Part shown: positions 42,935 to 51,744 of the stretch, piece after piece
Layout: each line of letters opens with the position of its first letter
Numbering within the stretch: position 1 is the stretch's first letter
Source: Marinobacter vulgaris
GTDB lineage: Bacteria > Pseudomonadota > Gammaproteobacteria > Pseudomonadales > Oleiphilaceae
NCBI RefSeq assembly: GCF_003344045.1
Contig: NZ_QFWX01000006.1
Coordinates: 1 to 64,000 of the forward strand
DNA length: 64,000 nucleotides
Direction: 5' to 3'
Program-made: the position numbers and the translations under genes
The notes under the pieces: generated by a model
Seen by the model: only the letters and a program-made list of their open reading frames with translations
What the model was told of the DNA's origin: nothing
Database searches by the model: none

Positions 42935-42959
42935 GGAAAACCGGGACAGATCTATTTTA
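42935..42959 (+). repeat. dispersed repeat, copy 22
   Basis: GGAAAACCGGGACAGATCTA then TTTTA, between the YHS gene start and the MBL hydrolase 3' end (stop at 42997). Confidence 0.9.
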
Positions 42960-42996
42960 TCGGTGAGCGTGATGATGTCCCCGCTCTGAAAGTCGG

Positions 42997-43989
42997 TCAC
43001 TCCGGCGACCAAGCTTCCCCATGTTGCATGATCCGGAACACCGACTCACTCAGGCCCTGTCTCTCCAATGCCAGCCGCAGTCGCCGGGGTGGCTCGTCCA
43101 TGGGTTCATCGGTGAGTACGAAGGTGCCCCAGTGCATGGCTACCGACTGGCGGGCGCCAATATCCTGGTGAATCCTGACCGCTTCCTCCGGCGCCACGTG
43201 CACCGGGGCCATGAACCAGCGTGGGTCGTAGGCGCCGATGGGGAGCAACGCCAGGTCAATGGGCGCGAATAGCTCGCCAATGTCGCGAAATACTTCGCCA
43301 TAACCGGTATCACCGCCGAAATAGAACCTAAAGCCATCCATTTCCAGGAGCCAGCTACACCAGAGCGAGGTGTTGGTGTCGGTAGCGGTTCGGCCGCTGA
43401 AGTGCTGGGCCGGGAGGCAGAACACTTTATTTGCGCCGGCCAGGGGCGCGGATTGCCACCAGTCCAGTTCCACCAGGTTGTGGATGCCGCGCTTCTCGAA
43501 CCAGCGTCGCAGATCCATGGGAATACAGAAGCACAGGTTATCCCCGAAACGTCGGTGCAACTGGTGTACGGTTGCTTCATCGAGATGGTCGTAGTGATTG
43601 TGGGAAATCAGCACCAAGTGGATGGGCGGCATGTCTGCCACCGTCAGGGCGGGGGGTGTGAACCGCTTTGGCCCGACCAGCCGGAAGGGGCTGGCACGAT
43701 CCGACAGCACCGGGTCTGTCAGTACGTTCAGGCCCCGGTATTGGAACAGGAATGAGGCATGCCCCAGCCAGGTCAGCTGCGGAGCTTCCGGCGGTTTCAT
43801 CAGCAAGTGCGCATCCGGGCGCAGCACCGTATAGCGTTTACCCTGCGGGAAGCGGCGGCCGGGAGCGAGTTGCCAGCGAAGGAGGTCCCCCAGACCACGA
43901 TGGGGTATGCGCTCCAGGTTATGATACCTGCCCCGATGGAAGTGGGGTTTCGCGGCAAGGGCTGCCAGGCGTTCACGGTCGATGGTCAT
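42997..43989 (-). CDS. MBL-fold metallo-hydrolase, UlaG/NAPE-PLD-like
   Basis: 330 residues. Metal motifs: LTWLGHASFLF, LISHNHYDHLDEATV (HxHxDH, about 132-137), LPAQHFSGR and FYFGGDTGYGEVF, plus a late MHWGTF. The N-terminal part (RYHNLERIPHRGLGDLLRW) is typical of the NAPE-PLD/RomA-like subgroup, which hydrolyses phosphodiester or lactone-like substrates. Cytoplasmic; zinc enzyme. Not linked to a recognisable pathway here. Confidence 0.8.
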   Translation of the reverse strand: MTIDRERLAALAAKPHFHRGRYHNLERIPHRGLGDLLRWQLAPGRRFPQGKRYTVLRPDAHLLMKPPEAPQLTWLGHASFLFQYRGLNVLTDPVLSDRASPFRLVGPKRFTPPALTVADMPPIHLVLISHNHYDHLDEATVHQLHRRFGDNLCFCIPMDLRRWFEKRGIHNLVELDWWQSAPLAGANKVFCLPAQHFSGRTATDTNTSLWCSWLLEMDGFRFYFGGDTGYGEVFRDIGELFAPIDLALLPIGAYDPRWFMAPVHVAPEEAVRIHQDIGARQSVAMHWGTFVLTDEPMDEPPRRLRLALERQGLSESVFRIMQHGEAWSPE

Positions 43990-44151
43990 GGATCGGGCTC
44001 ATCAGTTTTCAATGAACGCAATTTATGATGCATAACTCCAATAATAACGATAGCCGCCCCCAGTTCCGCCATATCCCGATTGTCTAATATACTGAGTTAT
44101 GGAACTTACGGTTTGGATTACCCGGATAAATCCGCCACAAGAGGATTGGAT

Positions 44152-44532
44152 ATGCCCCACGTTCGTTTTACCTACCTGCTCGGTTTTGCTGTCCTTGCTG
44201 CTTTTCTCGCTGCCTCTGCTGTCCACGCTCATCACGGTTGGGCCTGGGCAACGGATGAAGAATTTGAAATCACCGGTGTCATCCAGTCTGTGCGCCTGGG
44301 TAATCCCCATGGCGAGGTCACCATAGACGTGGATGGCGAGGAATGGGTTGTGGAAGTTGGTCAGCCCTGGCGTAACGACCGTGTTGGGCTCAGCGCAGAG
44401 ATGTTGATCCAGGGGCGTGAAATTACCGTGCATGGGCATCGCTCCGCGAAGGAAGGCGAACGGCTGATCAAGGCTGAACGGGTAGTGATCAACGAGGAAG
44501 ACTACGACTTGTATCCCGGCCGCACGTCCTGA
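44152..44532 (+). CDS. DUF6152 periplasmic protein
   Basis: 126 residues from the ATG at 44152 (MPHVRFTYLLGF), with GAGGATT upstream; the frame to 44080 is not used. A signal peptide ends VHAHHGW. The mature part is a small beta barrel with FEITGVIQSVRLGNPHGEV and VEVGQPWRNDRVGL, the DUF6152 pattern. The start HHGW after the signal may bind metal. The next gene, a DUF6644-type membrane protein, starts 8 bases later, a pairing I recall as recurrent. Confidence 0.75.
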   Translation: MPHVRFTYLLGFAVLAAFLAASAVHAHHGWAWATDEEFEITGVIQSVRLGNPHGEVTIDVDGEEWVVEVGQPWRNDRVGLSAEMLIQGREITVHGHRSAKEGERLIKAERVVINEEDYDLYPGRTS

Positions 44533-44540
44533 GCGCGGGG

Positions 44541-45026
44541 ATGATTGAGCAGGCGCTGGTCTCTGTCGAGAACCTGGCTTTCGTCTCGGCCTTGCGCAAC
44601 TCAACGTACATGTACCCGCTGGTAAACGCCGGCCATATTCTCGGGATTTCGATGCTGGTCGGCGGCATTGTGCCGCTGGATTTGCGTTTGCTGGGGCTCT
44701 GGCGACATTACCCCGTGATGGTATTTGTCGATGTGCTGCGGGTCACGTCGGCGATTGGTCTGGGTTTTGCGGTTGTCTGTGGAGTGTTGTTATTCGCTAC
44801 GGCGGCCGTGGACTATGCCGCATCGCTGTTGTTTCAGGCGAAAATGGCGTTGGTCCTGCTGGGTGTGTCGAACGCGTTGATCCTGGGGCGGGTTTTGAAG
44901 CGCCAGGATATACGAAGTTTCCCGATGAAGGCCCCCATGCCTTTCTCCCTAAGGGCAGGGGCTGCGTTGTCTCTGGTGGCCTGGTTAAGTGCGCTGCTCC
45001 TTGGGAGACTGCTGGGATACTTCTGA
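44541..45026 (+). CDS. DUF6644-type membrane protein
   Basis: 161 residues with four probable membrane helices. Conserved-looking histidines lie in YPLVNAGHILGISMLVGG and around RHYPVMVFV, resembling haem-coordinating membrane proteins of the DUF6644/DUF2214 type. The start lies 8 bases after the DUF6152 stop, so the two form an operon, perhaps an inner-membrane redox unit with a periplasmic partner; that is inference. Confidence 0.7.
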   Translation: MIEQALVSVENLAFVSALRNSTYMYPLVNAGHILGISMLVGGIVPLDLRLLGLWRHYPVMVFVDVLRVTSAIGLGFAVVCGVLLFATAAVDYAASLLFQAKMALVLLGVSNALILGRVLKRQDIRSFPMKAPMPFSLRAGAALSLVAWLSALLLGRLLGYF

Positions 45027-45042
45027 GCAGGCGATCCCATCT

Positions 45043-45372
45043 TCAATCAGCTGACTTTTCGTGGCTCGGTTCCGAGTGCAGATCATCGGCCTTCGTGCCG
45101 TTTGTTGGCGGAGAATTCATGTGGTTCTTGTTCTGCATGCCAGACTGGTCGCCCATTTTCGAATCAGCTGGTTCATCAGTATTGTATCGGGACTTGGTGA
45201 CTTCCTTGTCGTGCTCGGGCCTCTGCGTCGCAGGATCAGCGTCGTGGCCCATGCTTTGCTCCCCCAGATCCGTATCCCCGTTGCTGCCTGGGGAAGCGAG
45301 CACAGCACCTGAACCCAGGGCTATGGCCGGTGTGAGCAATGCATAAAACAGGAGTGAATGTCGTTTGTTCAT
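45043..45372 (-). CDS. small secreted hydrophilic protein
   Basis: 109 residues from the ATG at 45372 (MNKRHSLLFYALL) with AAGGAGAATC upstream. After a signal peptide (to VLAS) the protein is disordered, rich in Asp, Asn, His, Met and Ser (GDQSGMQNKNHMNS). No domain recognised. Met/His richness is compatible with metal binding. It is convergent with the DUF6644 gene, 16 bases apart. Confidence 0.6.
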   Translation of the reverse strand: MNKRHSLLFYALLTPAIALGSGAVLASPGSNGDTDLGEQSMGHDADPATQRPEHDKEVTKSRYNTDEPADSKMGDQSGMQNKNHMNSPPTNGTKADDLHSEPSHEKSAD

Positions 45373-45466
45373 AGGATTCTCCTTGAATCGCATGGGTATC
45401 GAATTCTGGATGAGTTCCTATCCTATGCTCAGGGAGTTGTTCAGTCAGTGCGCTAGAGCGCTTAGC

Positions 45467-45491
45467 GGAAACTCGGGCGGATTATTTTCGC
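45467..45491 (+). repeat. dispersed repeat, copy 23
   Basis: GGAAACTCGGGCGGATTATT then TTCGC: a diverged core with arms GAAA/TTTC kept. It lies 17 bases from the stop of the AstE-like gene. Confidence 0.7.
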
Positions 45492-45507
45492 GGCTTATCT
45501 GACGGGG

Positions 45508-46563
45508 CTAAAAAATGGGTTCGCCTGTTGCCTTGACCGCATAGAACAGACAGTCACTTTTCGCAATGGCTGGGTTGGTGGTAATCATAAAGGCTTTGAT
45601 GGCCTGAGCGGGGTAGATCTGCCCATTTTCGACTCGCAGAACCTGCTCCATGTTCTCGCTCCGGTTGTGGCCGATCGCTGTGAGTATGCCCAGGCCTTTT
45701 TTACCGACCCATCCGAGAGGCTCATCCGGGGAGACAATGCCAAAATTGCGGTGCTCGATGTCTGGTGGAAACGTCAGGTCAGCATGGCCGGTAGGCTTAA
45801 GGCGGTATTCTATGGTCGCGTCAGGTGCCAGCTCCACCCGAATCGGGTTGCGCAGTACGGCGACGTCCCACTCCGCTTTTTCCAGTGCCAACACGTCGGG
45901 CCTTGAGGTGTACCGAACGAGCCCTTCGTACGCGAGTGCATGCGCCTGATCATCCTGGGCTCCACCACACTCGATGGTGACCGTGGGCACTTCCTGCTCG
46001 GAGTATTCCATCAGCGCACCCAGACGAAGGTCGGTCATGATGAGGCGGTCGGTATAGAGTGAGGTCAGCGCCTGATGTTCGGCGTCATTGGTGATGGTTA
46101 CAGCGAAGGCCGGGCCTGTGCCCGAGGTGTTGTGCACGTCCAGCAGGCATTCGGGTTTCGCCTTATGAAGCTCTGCCAGCATGGCTTGTGCGATGGCCCC
46201 TTCTTCGCCTTCGAAAGGCTCTTTGAAACACCGATTGAGATCGAGGCCTTTGGGTAGCTGGCGAGATGAGAACCTGGGTGGGATCTTCGCCGGATAGACG
46301 CCTCCGAGGAGAAACAGCATGTTGACTGCGGGCGTGTGCTGCTCTAGCAGCCACCGGTGCAGCGCAAACAGACCAGAAGGCTCATTGCCGTGCAGAAGCG
46401 TTGCCATGGCCCGGGTACGGGAGCGGTCGCGACCGGTGACGTTTACCACTGTAGGCTTGCGCAGTCGGTCCAGCCACTCAAGGGGAGAGCGACCCAGCGT
46501 CCGGGGTGACGGGTCATTCAGGTAATCAAGTAAATTCGAGTTGCTCACGGCGACAGCTTCCAT
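45508..46563 (-). CDS. AstE/AspA-like M14 deacylase
   Basis: 351 residues with succinylglutamate desuccinylase/aspartoacylase features: MATLLHGNEPSGLFALHRW (H-x-x-E zinc ligands, about 59-62), LDLNRCF, LLDVHNTSGTGPAFAVT (third zinc His, about 142), TVTIECGGAQDD (catalytic Glu region) and a C-terminal beta domain. No ast operon genes are near, so it is not the arginine pathway AstE. Its start overlaps the end of the GCS2 gene by 19 bases, so it probably processes a gamma-glutamyl or related amide made by that enzyme; inference. Confidence 0.75.
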   Translation of the reverse strand: MEAVAVSNSNLLDYLNDPSPRTLGRSPLEWLDRLRKPTVVNVTGRDRSRTRAMATLLHGNEPSGLFALHRWLLEQHTPAVNMLFLLGGVYPAKIPPRFSSRQLPKGLDLNRCFKEPFEGEEGAIAQAMLAELHKAKPECLLDVHNTSGTGPAFAVTITNDAEHQALTSLYTDRLIMTDLRLGALMEYSEQEVPTVTIECGGAQDDQAHALAYEGLVRYTSRPDVLALEKAEWDVAVLRNPIRVELAPDATIEYRLKPTGHADLTFPPDIEHRNFGIVSPDEPLGWVGKKGLGILTAIGHNRSENMEQVLRVENGQIYPAQAIKAFMITTNPAIAKSDCLFYAVKATGEPIF

Positions 46564-48053
46564 TCATGCAGCGGGATGTTTTTCTTCTGGTTGGCCATGT
46601 AAAGAGACAGCATGCTCCGGAACGCTTCATCGCGACTCAGGGATTTGAACAAAGACTCGGTGATGTGGCGCTGCCACCGCGCGCCCGACATGGCCGTTTC
46701 AATGCGGCCTTCGATGATTCCCAGCAGGCGGTAAATCTCTGTCTCATCCACGGCGGTCTGTTTCAATGCTTCCCGGGCGCGGGGCAGCAGATCTCGAGCC
46801 ACAGTCAGCAGGGGCGTATCCTGCAACTGAACCTGATCCTTGTGCGGCCAGATGATTTCAGCGCCAATGCCATATTTGGCTGCGCGGTAGAAATTGTGTT
46901 CGGTGTAATGGAACGGCAGTATCGACGTCAGGTGGCGGATGTCACTGAGCACCGCCAGCGCAGCCCCGATCACGAACAGGCCATTCGCACACATATCAGC
47001 GGCGGTCGGGCCTGCAGGCATGGAACGGATCTCGATGCGCAGATGGCCGCCGTCGGCGTGATCATAAATGGCCCGGTTCCAGGGCCAGGTGGTTCCCTGG
47101 TGCAGGCGCAGTTCGGCGAGCTTGGGCACTTCGCCAAGATCAATCACGGCCATCGGATCTTCATCAGACATTAGTGGGATGATCGGTGGGTACAGTGATG
47201 CCGATGCTGCAAACAGTTCCCAGGCGCTGCGTGTCCAGCCGTTTCCGTAATAGACCCGTGGTGGATGGCGCCAGGTTTTATGGTTGGGGGATCGGCTGTC
47301 AATGGATTGCTTGAACAGGGCAATGCGGGTTTCGTCCCAGAGGTGGTGGCCAAAAAGGCTGGGTGAATTGCTGGCCAGAGCGAGCACAACCGGGGTGACC
47401 AGTTGTACCGCATTGAAATAATCGGCAAAACGATGGGCGGGCACACGCCAGTGCAGCTGGAACGACGTATTGGCTCCTTCCATGTAGACGTCGTCGGCCT
47501 CCAGATCGATGACATCGTTGCCACCAATATGGATGCTGAATGGCTCACCCCGTTGCTTGAGCAGCGCGTTCGATAGCGCATGATAGCGGGGCTCGTCTGT
47601 CATCACCTTCGCGCCCATATCGGACTGGCGAAGGGTGGGCAGAATGCCGATCGGCACCAGTTCCCCAGCCAGTGGCGCGGCGTGCTGGTTGATCCGTCGG
47701 ATCGCAGCGAGCAGCTCCTGCTCCGTCCTGGCAAACGGAGATCCCCTGAACGCCTGGGGGCTGAGATTGTATTCGAGATTGAAGCGGTTGAGCTCAACCG
47801 TCAGTTGGGGGTCCTGAACGCTGGCGGCGATTTCTGTGTTGATGGGTTGCACTTGCAGGTCAGGGTTTACGATGTAGAACTCGACCTCGGCGCCAATGGA
47901 AGTCTCTCCCTCACCAAACCCTGGCCGGTTCAGAAGACGAGTGAGCGCTTTAAGGTCCATCCGGACCTTGGCTGCAAAACGCTCAAACTCTTCCGGCGCA
48001 AATTCTGTTGTCTTGATTGACAGTCCCACGGCAACGTCGACTCTGGCACTCAC
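46545..48053 (-). CDS. glutamate-cysteine ligase family 2 (GCS2)-like ligase
   Basis: 502 residues. A GCS2-type ATP-grasp-like carboxylate-amine ligase: SIGAEVEFYIVNPDL (GxExE metal/glutamate site), LELNRFN-type region (VELNRFNLEYNL), SIHIGGNDVI, GANTSFQLHWRV, and a C-terminal GGHLRIEIRSMPAGPT. These enzymes link the gamma-carboxyl of glutamate to an amine. The true glutathione GshA may be elsewhere; coupling to a deacylase argues for another substrate. First gene of a two-gene operon. Confidence 0.75.
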   Translation of the reverse strand: MSARVDVAVGLSIKTTEFAPEEFERFAAKVRMDLKALTRLLNRPGFGEGETSIGAEVEFYIVNPDLQVQPINTEIAASVQDPQLTVELNRFNLEYNLSPQAFRGSPFARTEQELLAAIRRINQHAAPLAGELVPIGILPTLRQSDMGAKVMTDEPRYHALSNALLKQRGEPFSIHIGGNDVIDLEADDVYMEGANTSFQLHWRVPAHRFADYFNAVQLVTPVVLALASNSPSLFGHHLWDETRIALFKQSIDSRSPNHKTWRHPPRVYYGNGWTRSAWELFAASASLYPPIIPLMSDEDPMAVIDLGEVPKLAELRLHQGTTWPWNRAIYDHADGGHLRIEIRSMPAGPTAADMCANGLFVIGAALAVLSDIRHLTSILPFHYTEHNFYRAAKYGIGAEIIWPHKDQVQLQDTPLLTVARDLLPRAREALKQTAVDETEIYRLLGIIEGRIETAMSGARWQRHITESLFKSLSRDEAFRSMLSLYMANQKKNIPLHEWKLSP

Positions 48054-48068
48054 TTACTTTGATAGTAG

Positions 48069-48665
48069 TCAGTTCTGGGAGTCTTTCATGCAAATTTCGG
48101 AAGTCAGTGTCAGCAGTTCCTGCAACATGCTGTAGCTCAGCCCCCAGATGCAGGCGTCCTGGTAGTGGCAGCAGGGCAGATTCAGGGTGCCGAGGGGCGT
48201 GCGCCAGGGAAGCTGACCCTGGTTCTCGCCGGCAGCGAGGTAGTCCAGGGGAACCCAGACCGCCCGCTCGACTTCATGATTGGGTGCGACGGCCTTTGGC
48301 CCCAGCCATTCGAATACGTAGGGGGTCACCACCATGGGGCGCCAGCGGCTGTGATGGCGGGTGATCAGGTCTGATAGCCGGGCCCGATAGTGGCCGTGGC
48401 GGCTGAGATCTATGCCGGTTTCTTCCCGAGTTTCCCGCTCGGCGGCAGCCCGCGCCGACGTATCCTCAGGTTGCAGTCGGCCCCCAGGGAAACCTATGTC
48501 GCCGGACCAGGGATCACCTTCCCGCAGGGCCCGCTGGATGAAGAGCAACTCTTTGCCACCGTCTTCCGTTGTTCGAAAGATCAGCGCGACAGACGCCCGA
48601 GCGAATCGGCGCCGGAACGGAATTTTATGGGGGCGAAAACGACTGACCCATGACTTTGGGGGCAC
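48069..48665 (-). CDS. Nudix hydrolase, CoA pyrophosphatase-like
   Basis: 198 residues. The Nudix box is present as GGRLQPEDTSARAAAERETR followed by EETGI (GX5EX7REUXEEXGU), preceded by the CoA-type LLFIQRALREGDPWSGDIGFP. It cleaves a nucleoside-diphosphate-linked substrate such as CoA, with Mg2+ or Mn2+. It ends 16 bases from the GCS2 gene on the same strand and may belong to the same transcript as its upstream member. Confidence 0.85.
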   Translation of the reverse strand: MPPKSWVSRFRPHKIPFRRRFARASVALIFRTTEDGGKELLFIQRALREGDPWSGDIGFPGGRLQPEDTSARAAAERETREETGIDLSRHGHYRARLSDLITRHHSRWRPMVVTPYVFEWLGPKAVAPNHEVERAVWVPLDYLAAGENQGQLPWRTPLGTLNLPCCHYQDACIWGLSYSMLQELLTLTSEICMKDSQN

Positions 48666-48804
48666 GAAAATCTGTCCTCTGCTGACTAGGACTTACAGTT
48701 AACCATATTACTCGGACTTGTGGTGGTCTCATCGCAGCGGCTTTGCCAAGGGTTCTATGGAAGACTAGATTAAATGGACAGGGGACGTGAAATAGGCCCG
48801 AAAG

Positions 48805-50109
48805 ATGAAACTGCTGTTTTTGATTGTTGCTTACCTAGTCGCTGTCACCTTGCCGTTGGTTTTATCCTCTCTGGTCGGAGGGCCCCCTCGTCAGTTCCAC
48901 CAGGAATTGGCATCGGGTCTGGGCATTCTCGCCTTCTCGATGATTCTGGTGGAATTCATTCTGTCCGGTCGTTTCAAGACCATTTCAAATGGTGTTGGAC
49001 TGGATGTGACCATGCGGTTTCACCAGATCATGGCCCGTACGGCGCTTGTTTTTGCTCTATTGCACCCGTTTTTGTACCAGGGGACGCCGTCGGGTGGTCC
49101 CCGCCCATGGGATCCCACGCGCCAGTTGACGCTCACTACCGATTTTTCTCCCCTGTCGACAGGTATTGCCGCCTATCTGCTTCTTGCAGGTCTTGTTGTC
49201 ATGGCTATCGGGCGCACGCAGCTGGGCTACAAATACGAGACATGGCGCCTTTTACATGGGGTCGGCGCCCTCTTGATTGCGGTTCTTCTATTGCATCATA
49301 CCGTGTATGCCGGGCGTTACGGCTCGCAGCCTGTTATGACCTGGTGGTGGCTTACAATGACTGGCGTGGCTGTTGGTTCACTGCTTACGGTTTACCTTCT
49401 GGTTCCTCTTCGGCAGAAGGCTCGTTCCTGGCGCGTAGCATCCGTGGTCCAGTTGACGCCAAAGCAATGGGAATTGACTGTGGAGCCGGTCGGTCACCGG
49501 GGGCTGAATTACCGGGCCGGGCAATTCGTTTGGCTAAATGTGGGGCACAGCCCTTTCTCGATGAAAGAAAACCCGTTTTCCATTTCCTCAGCGCCGGCGG
49601 CTGGGCCAGAATTATCTTTCATGATCAAAGAGCTCGGTGACTTCACGCGAACAATTAGCCAGATAAAAACTGGAACTGTTGCCTATCTCGACGGGCCCTA
49701 CGGCAATCTGTCTGTTGATGGTCGTGTTGAACCCGGGGTGGCTCTCATTGCAGGGGGCGTTGGCCTCGCTCCGCTGCTGGGCATACTCCGGCAACTGCGC
49801 CTGACCGGCGATTCGCGCAAGCACAAGCTGATCTATGGCAATCGGGTGATCGATCAGATTGCCTATCGCGAAGAGTTGGGTGAGGAGGGCGTGGTCTATG
49901 TACTGTCAGAACCCCCAGAGCACTGGCATGGAGAGGCAGGCTTCATAGATGGGGGGCTGGTAGATCGCGTTTTTTCTGAGAGGGAGTTCAGCGAATGGGC
50001 CTTTGTGATGTGCGGGCCGACGATCATGATGAACATCGTTGAGGATCACCTGATTAAAAGAGGCACACCCTCTCATCGGATTCTGTCGGAGCGGTTTCAC
50101 TATGACTAA
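48805..50109 (+). CDS. ferric-reductase-like transmembrane flavoprotein
   Basis: 434 residues: six membrane helices in the first 205 residues with haem-candidate histidines (MRFHQIMARTALVFALLHPF and RLLHGVGALLIAVLLLHHTV). A ferredoxin-reductase-like FAD domain follows (YRAGQFVWLNVG, NPFSISSAP), then an NAD(P) domain (LIAGGVGLAPLLGILR) ending FVMCGPTIMMNIVEDHL. It moves electrons from NAD(P)H across the membrane to haem and an external acceptor, probably ferric iron or another oxidant. A purine-rich GAAAG precedes the ATG. Confidence 0.8.
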   Translation: MKLLFLIVAYLVAVTLPLVLSSLVGGPPRQFHQELASGLGILAFSMILVEFILSGRFKTISNGVGLDVTMRFHQIMARTALVFALLHPFLYQGTPSGGPRPWDPTRQLTLTTDFSPLSTGIAAYLLLAGLVVMAIGRTQLGYKYETWRLLHGVGALLIAVLLLHHTVYAGRYGSQPVMTWWWLTMTGVAVGSLLTVYLLVPLRQKARSWRVASVVQLTPKQWELTVEPVGHRGLNYRAGQFVWLNVGHSPFSMKENPFSISSAPAAGPELSFMIKELGDFTRTISQIKTGTVAYLDGPYGNLSVDGRVEPGVALIAGGVGLAPLLGILRQLRLTGDSRKHKLIYGNRVIDQIAYREELGEEGVVYVLSEPPEHWHGEAGFIDGGLVDRVFSEREFSEWAFVMCGPTIMMNIVEDHLIKRGTPSHRILSERFHYD

Positions 50110-50209
50110 TGCACTCAAACGTTTGAGCCACCGGCAACGGGTTTCTTTGACCTTCTGGGTTGTGAACATCACGATATGCGTGACTCTTCTCGTTTTTGTA
50201 TTGCGCTAA
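50102..50209 (+). CDS. 35-residue single-span membrane protein
   Basis: The ATG at 50102 overlaps the last codons of the ferric-reductase-like gene. It reads MTNALKRLSHRQRVSLTFWV then VNITICVTLLVFVLR, a basic N-terminus followed by one membrane helix. The overlap suggests translational coupling and a role as a small subunit of the oxidoreductase. Homology cannot be tested from sequence this short. Confidence 0.5.
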   Translation: MTNALKRLSHRQRVSLTFWVVNITICVTLLVFVLR

Positions 50210-50239
50210 TTCATGCTGATGGACTCTTGAGGAGGCCAA

Positions 50240-50704
50240 GTGACCTTTGAACACCTTGTTCAGATCAACGACCTGACGAAGCCGGAACTGCCAGCCCTGA
50301 CCCGCTTCCAGATATGGGAAGGCCTGGTGCTCCGGGCAAGGCGCCCGGACAAGTTCCTGATAGGAGTCGACGATTACGAGATCCTCGAGCAGGGACCGGC
50401 CTACATGAAACGATGCCTGCAACTGCCGGGGCTGCAGGTAGTTGACGAAGTCACGCTCTGGTCGGAGGCCAGAATCGAGTACAGAACTTTGCCAACGGAC
50501 ACGCTTCCAGAGGCAACGCTCGTCATGGATATTGAGGAGCCGGAACCCGGGTCGCTTTTTGTCCGCTTCCGATATCACACAGCCAGCATCGAGGACCGGG
50601 GTGATTCGATGCCCTATGACCAATTTCTCCACCAGGCCTATGTGGCCACGGACATTGAAACGATTCAGATCATCCGGCAGCTGGCGGAGACGGGGGTGTT
50701 CTGA
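50240..50704 (+). CDS. AtaL-like (DUF1857) SRPBCC protein
   Basis: 154 residues from the GTG at 50240 with GAGGAGG six bases upstream. It starts MTFEHLVQINDLTKPELPAL then TRFQIWEGLVLRAR, and contains LEQGPAYMKRCLQLPGLQV and a C-terminal helix DIETIQIIRQLAE. This is the DUF1857/AtaL-like START-superfamily pattern. AtaL relatives act near iterative synthase enzymes, but no synthase is adjacent here. Probably a ligand-binding or cyclase-like protein. Confidence 0.65.
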   Translation: MTFEHLVQINDLTKPELPALTRFQIWEGLVLRARRPDKFLIGVDDYEILEQGPAYMKRCLQLPGLQVVDEVTLWSEARIEYRTLPTDTLPEATLVMDIEEPEPGSLFVRFRYHTASIEDRGDSMPYDQFLHQAYVATDIETIQIIRQLAETGVF

Positions 50705-50844
50705 ACCTGCGTGGCCAATCAAAAACGGCGTAGCGATAACTTTTGTTCGGCGCGCCCGTAAAGTCAGATCTGCATTTTGGGCGTAACTCGGTGTCTGTGC
50801 CTGCTTCAAATAAAGTAGGCCACTGTAGCCACTGTATGTAACTT

Positions 50845-51336
50845 CAGGGCGGTCGAAGTCGTCCAGACACTGTCAGTCGCAAAAGAGCCAGACCTGAAGA
50901 CACTGACAGCCGCCATTGATAGGGGTAAATCACTGGGTGTCGATCTGGTACTCGGTATGGGTGGTGGCTCTGTGATGGATTCGGCCAAGGTTCTCGCGGC
51001 CATGTTGCCGGGGCAGACCGGATTGATGGCTCACCTGGAGGTGATCGGGGACGGGCTGCCCCTTTCGGCCATGCGCCTGCCGCTAACCGGGATAACGTGG
51101 TCAACTCTGAACAGAAGGCTCGTATCGACCAGGTGATTGGCTGGATTGGCGAGGTGTTTCAGACGTCCAGGGACCACGCCTTGCCGGATTTCCATGAATG
51201 GATTGCCCGGAGTGGCCTGCCGGGGCTTGCGTCAACAGGCGTGACGGAAGAGCAGATTATCTCAGCCTCGCAAGCGGCGGCCAGCTGCGGTTTGCACGGG
51301 TTGAAGTCCTCCGGTGCGCTTGATCGTATAAACTGA
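50845..51336 (+). pseudogene. iron-containing alcohol dehydrogenase, internally deleted relic
   Basis: The first frame shows VDLVLGMGGGSVMDSAKVLA, the NAD-binding GGGSxxDxAK motif of Fe-ADHs, and runs to about 51090. The next frame then ends KARIDQVIGWIGEVFQT...LKSSGALDRIN, matching the C-terminus of the same family. The normal protein is about 385 residues. The N-terminal 65 residues and about 160 central residues, including the iron-binding histidines, are lost. A further case of ends kept and centre deleted. Confidence 0.7.
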
Positions 51337-51370
51337 TCATTAAAGCCCTAATGTGAGGAGGAGACTGATC

Positions 51371-51700
51371 ATGAGAACGTTCGTTTCAATGAAGGCCATC
51401 CTGATAATTCTGTTGCTGGTGTTTGCACCGACGGTAGTGCAAGCGAAGTCGGTGTGGATTGATGTCCGGACGGAAGCCGAACATCGGCAGAATCACATTG
51501 ATGGTGATCCGCTTATTCCACACACAGGCATTGTCGCGCAGGTCACTGAGCTGTTTCCGGATAAAGATACGGAGATTCACCTGTATTGCCGCAGCGGCAA
51601 CAGGGCCGGTAAAGCAAAGTCTGCCCTGGAGAGTGCGGGCTATACCAATGTGAAAAACAAGGGTAGTGTTGCAGATGCGCGAGAGGCCCGTGATCTTTAG
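51371..51700 (+). CDS. periplasmic rhodanese-like protein
   Basis: 109 residues from the ATG at 51371 (AGGAGGAG six bases upstream). A signal peptide (VSMKAILIILLLVFAPTVVQA) is followed by one rhodanese domain: WIDVRTEAEHRQNHIDG, then the active-site loop YCRSGNRAGKAKSAL with Cys at about 77. Single-domain secreted rhodaneses resemble PspE and move sulfane sulfur between thiols. The next gene follows 44 bases later. Confidence 0.8.
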   Translation: MRTFVSMKAILIILLLVFAPTVVQAKSVWIDVRTEAEHRQNHIDGDPLIPHTGIVAQVTELFPDKDTEIHLYCRSGNRAGKAKSALESAGYTNVKNKGSVADAREARDL

Positions 51701-51744
51701 AGGAGCCGCGATTTTCAATTTTGATTCACAGGAGGTACCAGACT

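Noticed and set aside
48774..49640. 288-codon plus-strand frame
   Set aside because: Out-of-frame shadow of the ferric-reductase-like gene; it has no recognisable domain.
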